From NCBI RefSeq assembly GCF_902729405.1, contig NZ_LR746496.1, forward strand, positions 682,001-746,000: 64,000 bases of DNA. The letters run 5' to 3'. The position numbers were made by a program, and so were the translations under genes. Source of the stretch: Acididesulfobacillus acetoxydans (GTDB taxonomy: Bacteria; Bacillota; Desulfitobacteriia; Desulfitobacteriales; Desulfitobacteriaceae). The notes beneath the pieces were generated by a model. It was not told the origin of the DNA. It saw only the letters and a program-made list of their open reading frames with translations, and did not search any database. This document shows positions 16,780-25,538 of this stretch, one piece after another (positions within the stretch are counted from its first letter, which is position 1; each line of letters opens with the position of its first letter).

Positions 16780-18436
16780 GATTGCCCTGAAAAAGTAGGT
16801 TTGCAAACCGTCCCTTGACCGACCCCCTGGGATCGGAATACATCAGTATGAATCCCCGGCATTGTAGAGGGGTATTCCTTGCCATTTCCTAATTCATGGC
16901 GGCCAATTTTCTTAAATTGTAGGTCAGTATGCCAAATCCCACCCAGATGCTAACTCCGCGGTGTCCTCTGAGCAGACTCCTCCCCAGGCCATATTTACGT
17001 TTCAAGATGCTAATGGTTCCTTCTCCACCAGCACGCCATGCTTGCAGACGTCGAAACCATCTTTGCCTTTCATGGGTTTGTCGCTTCTGAGTTTTCTTGC
17101 CCTTCTTTGGGATGGATATTCGTTTTATCCCCAGTTCGGTTAAAGCTGCTTCATTCTTACCACTGCTGTAACCACGGTCAGTGGCAACAGCGTAAGGGAT
17201 CCGCCCAGTGTTTTCGATGTGGCGTCTCACGGTGCCCAAGAGCAAACTTTCATCGCTGGGGTTGCCTATATGGATTTTGTAATCCGTAACCAGACGGTCT
17301 TCATTCTCTGTGATTTCGGTCTTATAGCCAAATTCCGTCGGGTTCTTCAACTTGCCCTTCTGGATAGGCCTCGCGTCAGGATCATAGAGGCTAATTACCC
17401 GTTGCGGGATGTGTGTTTTTCCGCTGTTCACCTGAAGCGTTTGATTGACAATCTTGTCCGTGGTATGAATGAGCTTGTCCAATTTCTCGATCGTATTTTT
17501 TAGAGCTGGGCTTATTTGCTCGCCCCAAGTCTCTTCAACTTTATCCATTATCCGATGGGCATCGGAAATCGTCTCAATCGCTTTATCCACAAGCTTATCC
17601 GTGATGTTGCGAACCTCCTGTACCGCCTCATGGCTTCGCCGTTTCAAGGTCTTGCCGATTTCCAGTATCCGTTTTTTCGTTGAACGAAAACGATTCCTCA
17701 TCTTAGGAACTGTGCCACTCACTTGATCGCAAAGGCGGTTCGCCTGTCGGGTTATGGTTTTTACTGCATCCGCCAGCAGATGGGCATCCGTTGGGTAGTG
17801 AACATTGGATTCGGTTACTGTAGTGTCCGTACGCAGCCGCCGGTTCCGTGTCATCTGTTCCTGACTCGCCTTAGTAACAAGTTTTTTGTTCAGATCCTCA
17901 ATGATTTCGTCCCCGTATTTCTGGCTCAGCTTGATCAATGTCGTACTGTGCGGCACTAAGGCATCGAGATCAACGCGGCAGAACCGCCGCCATTTGATAC
18001 TGTCACTGACTTCGCTAACAAGTGTTTCATAGCCAAATCCATAACAGAATTTGAGAAACATTAGACGGAGATAAGTTTCCACCGGAACAGTTGGTCGGCC
18101 AATACGAATATTCCAGTGAGAGAGAAAGGGCTCCATAAATCGCTCATCATCCAAGAGACGATCAACCGTCTTGAGTTCTGGGCTTAGTTCCAGCACTTCC
18201 TTCGGCAAAATGGAGTCCCAAATTGTAAGCTGTTCGTTGCGAAGTCGTAACATTTTTTGCCCCCCAAAAAAGGATTTTCATGTCCCTTTGGAGAACCACA
18301 GGAACGAGGAATTCTCTAAAGGGTGGTTGTGGAGTTTCGTTGTTTGGTCACTTCTAAATTTCCACAAAATCCTAGTGAATTCCTTTTTGTTTCGAGGGAT
18401 TTTTGCACAGAGTTTGCTTAGTTTTTCAGGGCAATC
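16780..18436 (-). mobile_element. IS element, copy 1 (1657 bp)
   Basis: A complete element with terminal inverted repeats GATTGCCCTGAAAAA at both ends and one transposase gene on the minus strand. Flanks are TAGTTA on the left and TAATTA on the right, so they do not match, although this element makes 6-bp target duplications (seen for copy 3). The mismatch indicates rearrangement between IS copies. Confidence 0.92.
16889..18253 (-). CDS. DDE transposase with DUF772 N-terminal domain (ISNCY/IS5-like)
   Basis: A complete 454-aa transposase. The N-terminal part (RLLDDERFMEPF ... GRPTVPVETYLRLMFLKFCYGFGYETLVSEV) is the DUF772-type domain. A central coiled region precedes a DDE catalytic core with Asp in LRTDTTVTE, Asp in ATDRGYSSG and Glu near RAGGEGTISILKRKYG. 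It would cut and join at the GATTGCCC ends. The family name is my reading from the domain pattern. Two visible differences from copy 3 are KNPTEF and LRKL here against KSPTEF and LRRL there. Confidence 0.88.
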   Translation of the reverse strand: MLRLRNEQLTIWDSILPKEVLELSPELKTVDRLLDDERFMEPFLSHWNIRIGRPTVPVETYLRLMFLKFCYGFGYETLVSEVSDSIKWRRFCRVDLDALVPHSTTLIKLSQKYGDEIIEDLNKKLVTKASQEQMTRNRRLRTDTTVTESNVHYPTDAHLLADAVKTITRQANRLCDQVSGTVPKMRNRFRSTKKRILEIGKTLKRRSHEAVQEVRNITDKLVDKAIETISDAHRIMDKVEETWGEQISPALKNTIEKLDKLIHTTDKIVNQTLQVNSGKTHIPQRVISLYDPDARPIQKGKLKNPTEFGYKTEITENEDRLVTDYKIHIGNPSDESLLLGTVRRHIENTGRIPYAVATDRGYSSGKNEAALTELGIKRISIPKKGKKTQKRQTHERQRWFRRLQAWRAGGEGTISILKRKYGLGRSLLRGHRGVSIWVGFGILTYNLRKLAAMN

Positions 18437-18458
18437 TAATTAATAACCCAGGCATGTC

Positions 18459-18535
18459 GTATAACGGTTCGCGTGTTCCCGGAGTCTGGTTACTGCATTC
18501 ATATCCTCTCAGATTTTGGGAATACGCTGTTATCT
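18459..18535 (-). other. attC-like recombination site (inverted segment, after DUF6429/zinc pair)
   Basis: Reading the minus strand, left core AGATAAC (18535-18529) and right core GTTATAC (18465-18459). The interior equals attC-like site 3. Beyond the core the minus strand reads a short ORF-free stretch up to IS copy 1. Confidence 0.75.
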
Positions 18536-18558
18536 GATGCTGCGGCAAAGGAATACAA

Positions 18559-18801
18559 TCACAAAAAAACCTCATAATCCTCGGAATCGTCATGTTCTCC
18601 AGTAATACAAGTGAAGCAGCCTTCAAATCCACCAACCGCAGATCCAACTGCCCAAATTGATGCTCCACATATGCTACATGTAGCCCCTGAATTCTTTCTT
18701 TCAACGGCATCCTTTAGTCTTGATATTACATCCTTAAGATTCTCATCGGGATTACACTTAATGTGCTTCTTGGCATATTCTTTAATCGAAATTCTAGTCA
18801 T
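18559..18801 (-). CDS. Small Cys-rich putative zinc-binding protein (second copy)
   Basis: Identical at protein level to the 80-aa protein at 16252-16494, with CSIC and CFTC pairs, but on the minus strand because this stretch of the array is inverted. It lies between its own attC-like site and the DUF6429-like gene, as in the first copy. Confidence 0.55.
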   Translation of the reverse strand: MTRISIKEYAKKHIKCNPDENLKDVISRLKDAVERKNSGATCSICGASIWAVGSAVGGFEGCFTCITGEHDDSEDYEVFL

Positions 18802-18835
18802 TCATCTTCTCCTCATCGATAGATAAAAATCAAGC

Positions 18836-19084
18836 TTAGAGCTTTATCTCTTCGTTCAAATATTTCTTTCCTAATTGTTCAGCCAATTTAACCCCTTCAT
18901 CTGTCAAATACACCGACTTTGAGCGCTGGCTACCTGATATCAATTCCTCATCTGTTAACTTGTTGATTGTCTCGAAAGGATATCCTTTCCATGTACGCCT
19001 TGCTTGAGCAAAACCCACATCTTCCTTCCATGAAGTTAGGTACATGAGCAAAAGGGTAAGCTCCTTCACTATTTCATCCATCAT
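18836..19084 (-). CDS. DUF6429-like small protein (second copy)
   Basis: Identical at protein level to the gene at 15969-16217, in inverted orientation, with the same upstream and ribosome-binding sequence. Here the preceding cassette is the cell-wall-binding gene rather than the nucleotidyltransferase gene. The cassette itself was therefore duplicated as a unit. Confidence 0.65.
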   Translation of the reverse strand: MMDEIVKELTLLLMYLTSWKEDVGFAQARRTWKGYPFETINKLTDEELISGSQRSKSVYLTDEGVKLAEQLGKKYLNEEIKL

Positions 19085-19151
19085 TGCAACAACTCCTCTT
19101 AATCATCTTAAAAATCTCAGCTTAATCATCTTTAACAAACCCAGCAGTTTC

Positions 19152-19225
19152 AGATAACGTTTCGCGTATTCCCGACGCGCCATTTCACATGCATATTACC
19201 AGGTGTTGGGAATACGCTGTTATCT
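19152..19225 (-). other. attC-like recombination site (inverted, after cell-wall-binding cassette)
   Basis: Cores AGATAAC (19152-19158) and GTTATCT (19219-19225). Inner arms GCGTATTCCCGACGC and the opposite GGGAATACGC pair. It differs in its centre from the other sites, so it is a distinct attC. Confidence 0.78.
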
Positions 19226-19301
19226 GCAGTGCCGATTAAGAATACCCTCACATTTCACTTATCATATTTCTTACTTATATATATTCTTTTAATAGCCATA
19301 G

Positions 19302-20360
19302 TTAAGGCACTGTAATCCCTGTTATTAGGTAAATGGCCTGCTTGACTGCATTATCACTTACAGCCCCTGTTCCTCCAAGTACAATTACATGCCTAAGGCT
19401 GCCTCCGTCTGGTTCCGTCTTAATATATTCCAATGCATGTACTGATTCCTGTGCAACAGAATCATGCTTTACAAATATTATGGGTGATCCTTGATACCCA
19501 CCTATACTTCCTGCTAATACAGAGCCCGTTAGGGCATCTGGATAATCTTCGCCAGTAGCGATAAATGCTGTTTCAAACCCGCTGCCCACCATGCGAGCAT
19601 TTGTTTCATACTCCGATCCATTAATACCAATCGCATACGGGTTATATGCCCTAGGGTAAATTGAAGCTATACTGTTACTCAAATCACCTACGGTTATAAC
19701 GTCAGAGCAACCATCTAAATATTCCTTTTCACCTTTCACAGTTAAACCAGAACTTGATACTAGTAATAGGGTTCGATCTTGATTCGATGATACATGCGGA
19801 GCTACTGACAATGCATCATAAAAATTCTGGTCGGAGACAAGAAAAAAATTATGAATGTTCAACGTTTTGGCTATCATAAAGGATGTTTCTGCTCTATCAA
19901 TTCCGCCTATTTGCTGAACATTGGAAGGGGAAAATCCCATACTAATAAGATATTGTGTAAATTCTATTGGCACTACTCCTGTTCCACCAAGTATAAATAC
20001 TTTTCCACTAGCACTAACGTGTTGATGAACATACTTAAAGGTCTCTTGACTCCCCTGGGCATCAGTAGTTTTATCCAGTAATAGTATCGGTGCTTTATTA
20101 ACATTAGCCAAGGCTGTTCCTGATACCGCATCTGGCCAATTGTTACCTGACGCTAAGACAACTGCTTGGAACTTTTGACCCATCGAATAATTGATACCAA
20201 ATTGCTTTGCCAGTTGATCTGCAATTGCTGTGGCTGTTTGATAACGGTCTTGGCCATAAATGCGTTGAATTGAAACTGTAGGTGATTGTTCTGCTGCCAA
20301 GACTTGAGAAGGTAAGGAGAAGAAAAGAAGAATGAACACACCTATAAACCATCTCCTCAC
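19302..20360 (-). CDS. Secreted cell-wall-binding protein with CWB2 repeats (cassette)
   Basis: A 352-aa protein with a cleavable signal peptide (about residues 1-22, ending VLAAEQ). It then has repeated cell-wall-binding type 2 modules, recognised by repeating segments such as RIYGQDRYQTA, VLASGNNWPDA, VFILGGTGVV, IGGIDRAETS, and again IATGEDYPDALTGS and VIVLGGTGAVS. Such modules attach proteins to the Gram-positive wall. No separate catalytic domain is seen. The start is GTG after AAAGGAG. It lies between two attC-like sites with no second copy in this window. A secreted wall protein fits a Gram-positive host. Confidence 0.85.
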   Translation of the reverse strand: MRRWFIGVFILLFFSLPSQVLAAEQSPTVSIQRIYGQDRYQTATAIADQLAKQFGINYSMGQKFQAVVLASGNNWPDAVSGTALANVNKAPILLLDKTTDAQGSQETFKYVHQHVSASGKVFILGGTGVVPIEFTQYLISMGFSPSNVQQIGGIDRAETSFMIAKTLNIHNFFLVSDQNFYDALSVAPHVSSNQDRTLLLVSSSGLTVKGEKEYLDGCSDVITVGDLSNSIASIYPRAYNPYAIGINGSEYETNARMVGSGFETAFIATGEDYPDALTGSVLAGSIGGYQGSPIIFVKHDSVAQESVHALEYIKTEPDGGSLRHVIVLGGTGAVSDNAVKQAIYLITGITVP

Positions 20361-20463
20361 GATTAACCACTCCTTTATTAATATTCTCTAAACTATAGAA
20401 GATAAGATTTCAAATTGAGCATTCACATATCCCTATCCAAAACAAATAAGACCTAGGCATTGC

Positions 20464-20538
20464 AGATAACGTTCAGGTATTAACGATGCGTCTTTTCACC
20501 CAATAGCATTACAAAGTGTCGCTAATACCGTGTTATGT
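20464..20538 (-). other. attC-like recombination site (inverted, after second RmlD-like cassette)
   Basis: Cores AGATAAC (20464-20470) and GTTATGT (20532-20538). The inner arms equal attC-like site 1, but the right core reads GTTATCT on the minus strand, joining it to the cell-wall-binding cassette instead of the nucleotidyltransferase. Confidence 0.78.
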
Positions 20539-21390
20539 GTAGTTCGCCGTCGACCCGGGATAAATTCTTCCACTATTCTCTTTCACGCTCGGTATATGGA
20601 TTCCCAAATTACGAAGCTTATTGGAAACTAAGTTTGTGTTTAGAGGAATTTCGTTCGCCTGTTCTTGTTTTAGCATTACTTCCTTAATATCAACGATAAT
20701 TCCTGCCTCTTTCGCAAGAAAATGGTAAAACGTATATGCTGACATCCTTGGTCCAGCAACGTGGAATATTCCAGTCTTTTCTTTCAGTAGTAGAATAACC
20801 TTCGCTAGATCTACAACGTGAATTGGATTTCGAATTAGATTTGATGCCTTATTGATCGTGCTGTCATTTTCCGCTGCATTTTCAATTTCCCAAAACCTTT
20901 TGTCTACTACGTATCGGTTACTGCCGTATATATAACTGGTACGAATGATTACATTCTGACGCTCGCCGATAATCCTCTCCGACTTAAATTTCTGCTTTCC
21001 ATAATCGGTAATTGGATTAGGAACACTGTCCTCAGCGTATTTATCTTCCTTCCCATCAAAAACTGCATCTGATGAGATAAAGATAGTTTTGATTCTATCT
21101 CTCTGCAAAGTGTATAGCATGCCATGGTAATTGCAGAGAATTGTTTTGTTCAGTGAGCCATATTCAACATTTGATGCAACAATCACTATATCAGTTTTTT
21201 GAATCAGCCGTAGTATAACGATAACGCTCTGTTGATCTTCAAAATCTACACGAACATGACCCGTGTTGCTATTGTAAACTGGACAAGGGGTGGTGCGATA
21301 TGTGGCAATCACTGGGTAAGTTCGACTTGCCAAATCTGTAATAGCTGTCCCTAAATATCCACTTGACCCAATGACAATGATTTTCTTCAT
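20533..21390 (-). CDS. RmlD-like reductase (second copy)
   Basis: Protein identical to 14148-15005, inverted. In this copy the cassette is preceded by a full attC-like site rather than by the recombinase, which shows where the cassette boundary lies. The open frame can be extended upstream through the attC, but a start at the Rossmann motif is the sensible choice. Neighbours are the broken nucleotidyltransferase and the cell-wall-binding cassette. Confidence 0.8.
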   Translation of the reverse strand: MKKIIVIGSSGYLGTAITDLASRTYPVIATYRTTPCPVYNSNTGHVRVDFEDQQSVIVILRLIQKTDIVIVASNVEYGSLNKTILCNYHGMLYTLQRDRIKTIFISSDAVFDGKEDKYAEDSVPNPITDYGKQKFKSERIIGERQNVIIRTSYIYGSNRYVVDKRFWEIENAAENDSTINKASNLIRNPIHVVDLAKVILLLKEKTGIFHVAGPRMSAYTFYHFLAKEAGIIVDIKEVMLKQEQANEIPLNTNLVSNKLRNLGIHIPSVKENSGRIYPGSTANYT

Positions 21391-21428
21391 CCAAACAGAC
21401 CCCGATTCATAACATGCAAGCGAATTAT

Positions 21429-21505
21429 ACATAACGTCCTGAGTGTTTGCGACGCGTCCCAACCCGCTTGCATATTGGCAAAGCGTCGCAAACACTCTGT
21501 TATGT
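21429..21505 (-). other. attC-like recombination site (inverted, after broken nucleotidyltransferase)
   Basis: Cores ACATAAC (21429-21435) and GTTATGT (21499-21505). The perfect 13-bp arms GTGTTTGCGACGC/GCGTCGCAAACAC are the same as in attC-like site 2. Confidence 0.8.
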
Positions 21506-21531
21506 GACGTTGCCACCCTTCAAAAGTTTCC

Positions 21532-22029
21532 CTATGGTTGTTCGTAAATAACCTTACTTGTTACTTTGTGAAGGATTTGATCATCCATATCATGTATACT
21601 AAAAACTCTTGACCTAGCTTTTAGAAAACGTAAAACCTCTTCTTTGGGCCAATAAGCCTGAGCAACTACGTTCGGAAAACGGCGACCCTCTTTTAACGCC
21701 TTGTTTACCCTGTCTCTATGCCTTCTATGAAAATCCTCTTTATTTACGAGTTCGACAGCTAAATCAATGTCATTTTACAAAATAGCAGTAGTCTGGATTA
21801 CCATTAACTTGTCGTACCCGATTAAGGAACTCTTCCAATTTCTTCTCTGCCGTTACACGAGATATTGGCTTTGCAGCTGAAGCCATACTCAAAGCGTTGC
21901 CTTTTATTGTATTTATATATTGAACTTCGCCTGTGGGATCAGTCATTCGCTCAACGAAACCTTGGTCTATAAGAACTTGAATTAACTTATTAGAGTCGGC
22001 ACTGTCCAAACCAAGAACATCACTAACTA
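21532..22029 (-). pseudogene. 3' fragment of the second nucleotidyltransferase-like gene, with 47-bp deletion
   Basis: The fragment resumes after IS copy 2 at the TAGTTA hexamer and continues to the stop codon. Compared with the intact cassette 2 gene it lacks 47 bp (GAAAGTATTATTA ... GAGGTTA, intact positions about 15510-15556). This shifts the frame and removes the GS catalytic motif. The gene was thus dead or dying independently of the IS insertion. Confidence 0.85.
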
Positions 22030-22138
22030 GATTGCCCTGAAAAAGTAGGTTTGCAAACCGTCCCTTGACCGACCCCCTGGGATCGGAATACATCAGTATG
22101 AATCCCCGGCATTGTAGAGGGGTATTCCTTGCCATTTC

Positions 22139-22647
22139 CTAATTCATGGCGGCCAATCTTCTTAAATTGTAGGTCAGTATGCCAAATCCCACCCAGATGC
22201 TAACTCCGCGGTGTCCTCTGAGCAGACTCCTCCCCAGGCCATATTTACGTTTCAAGATGCTAATGGTTCCTTCTCCACCAGCACGCCATGCTTGCAGACG
22301 TCGAAACCATCTTTGCCTTTCATGGGTTTGTCGCTTCTGAGTTTTCTTGCCCTTCTTTGGGATGGATATTCGTTTTATCCCCAGTTCGGTTAAAGCTGCT
22401 TCATTCTTACCACTGCTGTAACCACGGTCAGTGGCAACAGCGTAAGGGATCCGCCCAGTGTTTTCGATGTGGCGTCTCACGGTGCCCAAGAGCAAACTTT
22501 CATCGCTGGGGTTGCCTATATGGATTTTGTAATCCGTAACCAGACGGTCTTCATTCTCTGTGATTTCGGTCTTATAGCCAAATTCCGTCGGGCTCTTCAA
22601 CTTGCCCTTCTGGATAGGCCTCGCGTCAGGATCATAGAGGCTAATTA
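22139..22647 (-). pseudogene. Transposase C-terminal fragment (IS copy 2)
   Basis: This fragment encodes the last roughly 168 residues of the transposase, from ISLYDPDARP to the end. The nested IS separates it from the N-terminal part. It shares the KSPTEF and LRRL variants with copy 3 rather than with copy 1. Confidence 0.88.
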
Positions 22648-24304
22648 GATTGCCCTGAAAAACTAAGCAAACTCTGTGCAAAAATCCCTCGAAACAAAAA
22701 GGAATTCACTAGGATTTTGTGGAAATTTAGAAGTGACCAAACAACGAAACTCCACAACCACCCTTTAGAGAATTCCTCGTTCCTGTGGTTCTCCAAAGGG
22801 ACATGAAAATCCTTTTTTGGGGGGCAAAAAATGTTACGACTTCGCAACGAACAGCTTACAATTTGGGACTCCATTTTGCCGAAGGAAGTGCTGGAACTAA
22901 GCCCAGAACTCAAGACGGTTGATCGTCTCTTGGATGATGAGCGATTTATGGAGCCCTTTCTCTCTCACTGGAATATTCGTATTGGCCGACCAACTGTTCC
23001 GGTGGAAACTTATCTCCGTCTAATGTTTCTCAAATTCTGTTATGGATTTGGCTATGAAACACTTGTTAGCGAAGTCAGTGACAGTATCAAATGGCGGCGG
23101 TTCTGCCGCGTTGATCTCGATGCCTTAGTGCCGCACAGTACGACATTGATCAAGCTGAGCCAGAAATACGGGGACGAAATCATTGAGGATCTGAACAAAA
23201 AACTTGTTACTAAGGCGAGTCAGGAACAGATGACACGGAACCGGCGGCTGCGTACGGACACTACAGTAACCGAATCCAATGTTCACTACCCAACGGATGC
23301 CCATCTGCTGGCGGATGCAGTAAAAACCATAACCCGACAGGCGAACCGCCTTTGCGATCAAGTGAGTGGCACAGTTCCTAAGATGAGGAATCGTTTTCGT
23401 TCAACGAAAAAACGGATACTGGAAATCGGCAAGACCTTGAAACGGCGAAGCCATGAGGCGGTACAGGAGGTTCGCAACATCACGGATAAGCTTGTGGATA
23501 AAGCGATTGAGACGATTTCCGATGCCCATCGGATAATGGATAAAGTTGAAGAGACTTGGGGCGAGCAAATAAGCCCAGCTCTAAAAAATACGATCGAGAA
23601 ATTGGACAAGCTCATTCATACCACGGACAAGATTGTCAATCAAACGCTTCAGGTGAACAGCGGAAAAACACACATCCCGCAACGGGTAATTAGCCTCTAT
23701 GATCCTGACGCGAGGCCTATCCAGAAGGGCAAGTTGAAGAGCCCGACGGAATTTGGCTATAAGACCGAAATCACAGAGAATGAAGACCGTCTGGTTACGG
23801 ATTACAAAATCCATATAGGCAACCCCAGCGATGAAAGTTTGCTCTTGGGCACCGTGAGACGCCACATCGAAAACACTGGGCGGATCCCTTACGCTGTTGC
23901 CACTGACCGTGGTTACAGCAGTGGTAAGAATGAAGCAGCTTTAACCGAACTGGGGATAAAACGAATATCCATCCCAAAGAAGGGCAAGAAAACTCAGAAG
24001 CGACAAACCCATGAAAGGCAAAGATGGTTTCGACGTCTGCAAGCATGGCGTGCTGGTGGAGAAGGAACCATTAGCATCTTGAAACGTAAATATGGCCTGG
24101 GGAGGAGTCTGCTCAGAGGACACCGCGGAGTTAGCATCTGGGTGGGATTTGGCATACTGACCTACAATTTAAGAAGATTGGCCGCCATGAATTAGGAAAT
24201 GGCAAGGAATACCCCTCTACAATGCCGGGGATTCATACTGATGTATTCCGATCCCAGGGGGTCGGTCAAGGGACGGTTTGCAAACCTACTTTTTCAGGGC
24301 AATC
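22648..24304 (+). mobile_element. IS element, copy 3, nested in copy 2 (1657 bp)
   Basis: A complete element in the opposite orientation, inserted at the TAATTA within the transposase gene of copy 2. The target is duplicated exactly (22642-22647 and 24305-24310), which fixes the element ends and the 6-bp duplication size. Ends are GATTGCCCTGAAAAA inverted repeats. Confidence 0.95.
22831..24195 (+). CDS. DDE transposase with DUF772 N-terminal domain (IS copy 3)
   Basis: An intact 454-aa transposase, nearly identical to the one at 16889-18253, with the same DUF772-type region and DDE core. It carries KSPTEF and LRRL, as the copy 2 fragments do, suggesting that copies 2 and 3 are the closer pair and that this element moved recently. 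It may be the active source copy. Confidence 0.88.
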   Translation: MLRLRNEQLTIWDSILPKEVLELSPELKTVDRLLDDERFMEPFLSHWNIRIGRPTVPVETYLRLMFLKFCYGFGYETLVSEVSDSIKWRRFCRVDLDALVPHSTTLIKLSQKYGDEIIEDLNKKLVTKASQEQMTRNRRLRTDTTVTESNVHYPTDAHLLADAVKTITRQANRLCDQVSGTVPKMRNRFRSTKKRILEIGKTLKRRSHEAVQEVRNITDKLVDKAIETISDAHRIMDKVEETWGEQISPALKNTIEKLDKLIHTTDKIVNQTLQVNSGKTHIPQRVISLYDPDARPIQKGKLKSPTEFGYKTEITENEDRLVTDYKIHIGNPSDESLLLGTVRRHIENTGRIPYAVATDRGYSSGKNEAALTELGIKRISIPKKGKKTQKRQTHERQRWFRRLQAWRAGGEGTISILKRKYGLGRSLLRGHRGVSIWVGFGILTYNLRRLAAMN

Positions 24305-25166
24305 TAATTACCCGTTGCGGGATGTGTGTTTTTCCGCTGTTCACCTGAAGCGTTTGATTGACAATCTTGTCCGTGGTATGAATGAGCTTGTCCAATTTCT
24401 CGATCGTATTTTTTAGAGCTGGGCTTATTTGCTCGCCCCAAGTCTCTTCAACTTTATCCATTATCCGATGGGCATCGGAAATCGTCTCAATCGCTTTATC
24501 CACAAGCTTATCCGTGATGTTGCGAACCTCCTGTACCGCCTCATGGCTTCGCCGTTTCAAGGTCTTGCCGATTTCCAGTATCCGTTTTTTCGTTGAACGA
24601 AAACGATTCCTCATCTTAGGAACTGTGCCACTCACTTGATCGCAAAGGCGGTTCGCCTGTCGGGTTATGGTTTTTACTGCATCCGCCAGCAGATGGGCAT
24701 CCGTTGGGTAGTGAACATTGGATTCGGTTACTGTAGTGTCCGTACGCAGCCGCCGGTTCCGTGTCATCTGTTCCTGACTCGCCTTAGTAACAAGTTTTTT
24801 GTTCAGATCCTCAATGATTTCGTCCCCGTATTTCTGGCTCAGCTTGATCAATGTCGTACTGTGCGGCACTAAGGCATCGAGATCAACGCGGCAGAACCGC
24901 CGCCATTTGATACTGTCACTGACTTCGCTAACAAGTGTTTCATAGCCAAATCCATAACAGAATTTGAGAAACATTAGACGGAGATAAGTTTCCACCGGAA
25001 CAGTTGGTCGGCCAATACGAATATTCCAGTGAGAGAGAAAGGGCTCCATAAATCGCTCATCATCCAAGAGACGATCAACCGTCTTGAGTTCTGGGCTTAG
25101 TTCCAGCACTTCCTTCGGCAAAATGGAGTCCCAAATTGTAAGCTGTTCGTTGCGAAGTCGTAACAT
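24305..25166 (-). pseudogene. Transposase N-terminal fragment (IS copy 2)
   Basis: The first roughly 286 codons of the copy 2 transposase, including the DUF772-type domain and the first catalytic Asp region. It runs into the nested IS at the TAATTA duplication, where a few foreign codons end the frame. Confidence 0.88.
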
Positions 25167-25395
25167 TTTTTGCCCCCCAAAAAAGGATTTTCATGTCCCT
25201 TTGGAGAACCACAGGAACGAGGAATTCTCTAAAGGGTGGTTGTGGAGTTTCGTTGTTTGGTCACTTCTAAATTTCCACAAAATCCTAGTGAATTCCTTTT
25301 TGTTTCGAGGGATTTTTGCACAGAGTTTGCTTAGTTTTTCAGGGCAATCTAATTAGAGAGTGTTTTTTAAGATATTCTTTGTAGCTGGACACTTC

Positions 25396-25463
25396 CGATA
25401 ACAGCGTATTCCCAAAATCTGAGAGTTAATAACCAGACTTCGGGAACCCGCAAGACGTTATAT
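25396..25463 (+). other. attC-like recombination site 4
   Basis: Left core CGATAAC (25396-25402) and right core GTTATAT (25457-25463). Arms GCGTATTCCC and GGGAACCCGC pair imperfectly. It is shorter than the others (68 nt) and related in sequence to site 3. It opens the cassette with the deoxyribosyltransferase-like gene. Confidence 0.72.
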
Positions 25464-25538
25464 AAAATCGCGCACGGAGCGCCACATCGTGTGGCGGTAG
25501 ATAATATATTGCTGAAATTAAATTTGGAGGAGATTTTT

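Larger units (their letters stand above)
22030..25349 (-). mobile_element. IS element, copy 2, interrupted by copy 3
   Basis: The outer element is split into 22030-22647 and 24305-25349. Without the nested element and one 6-bp duplication it is 1657 bp, exactly the length of copies 1 and 3. Its transposase lies on the minus strand, the same orientation as copy 1. Flanks are TAACTA (22024-22029) and TAATTA (25350-25355), which do not match. Confidence 0.92.

Noticed and set aside
16780-25349. Simple homologous inversion between IS copies 1 and 2
   Set aside because: Those two copies are in the same orientation. One crossover between them would delete, not invert, so a multi-step history is needed.
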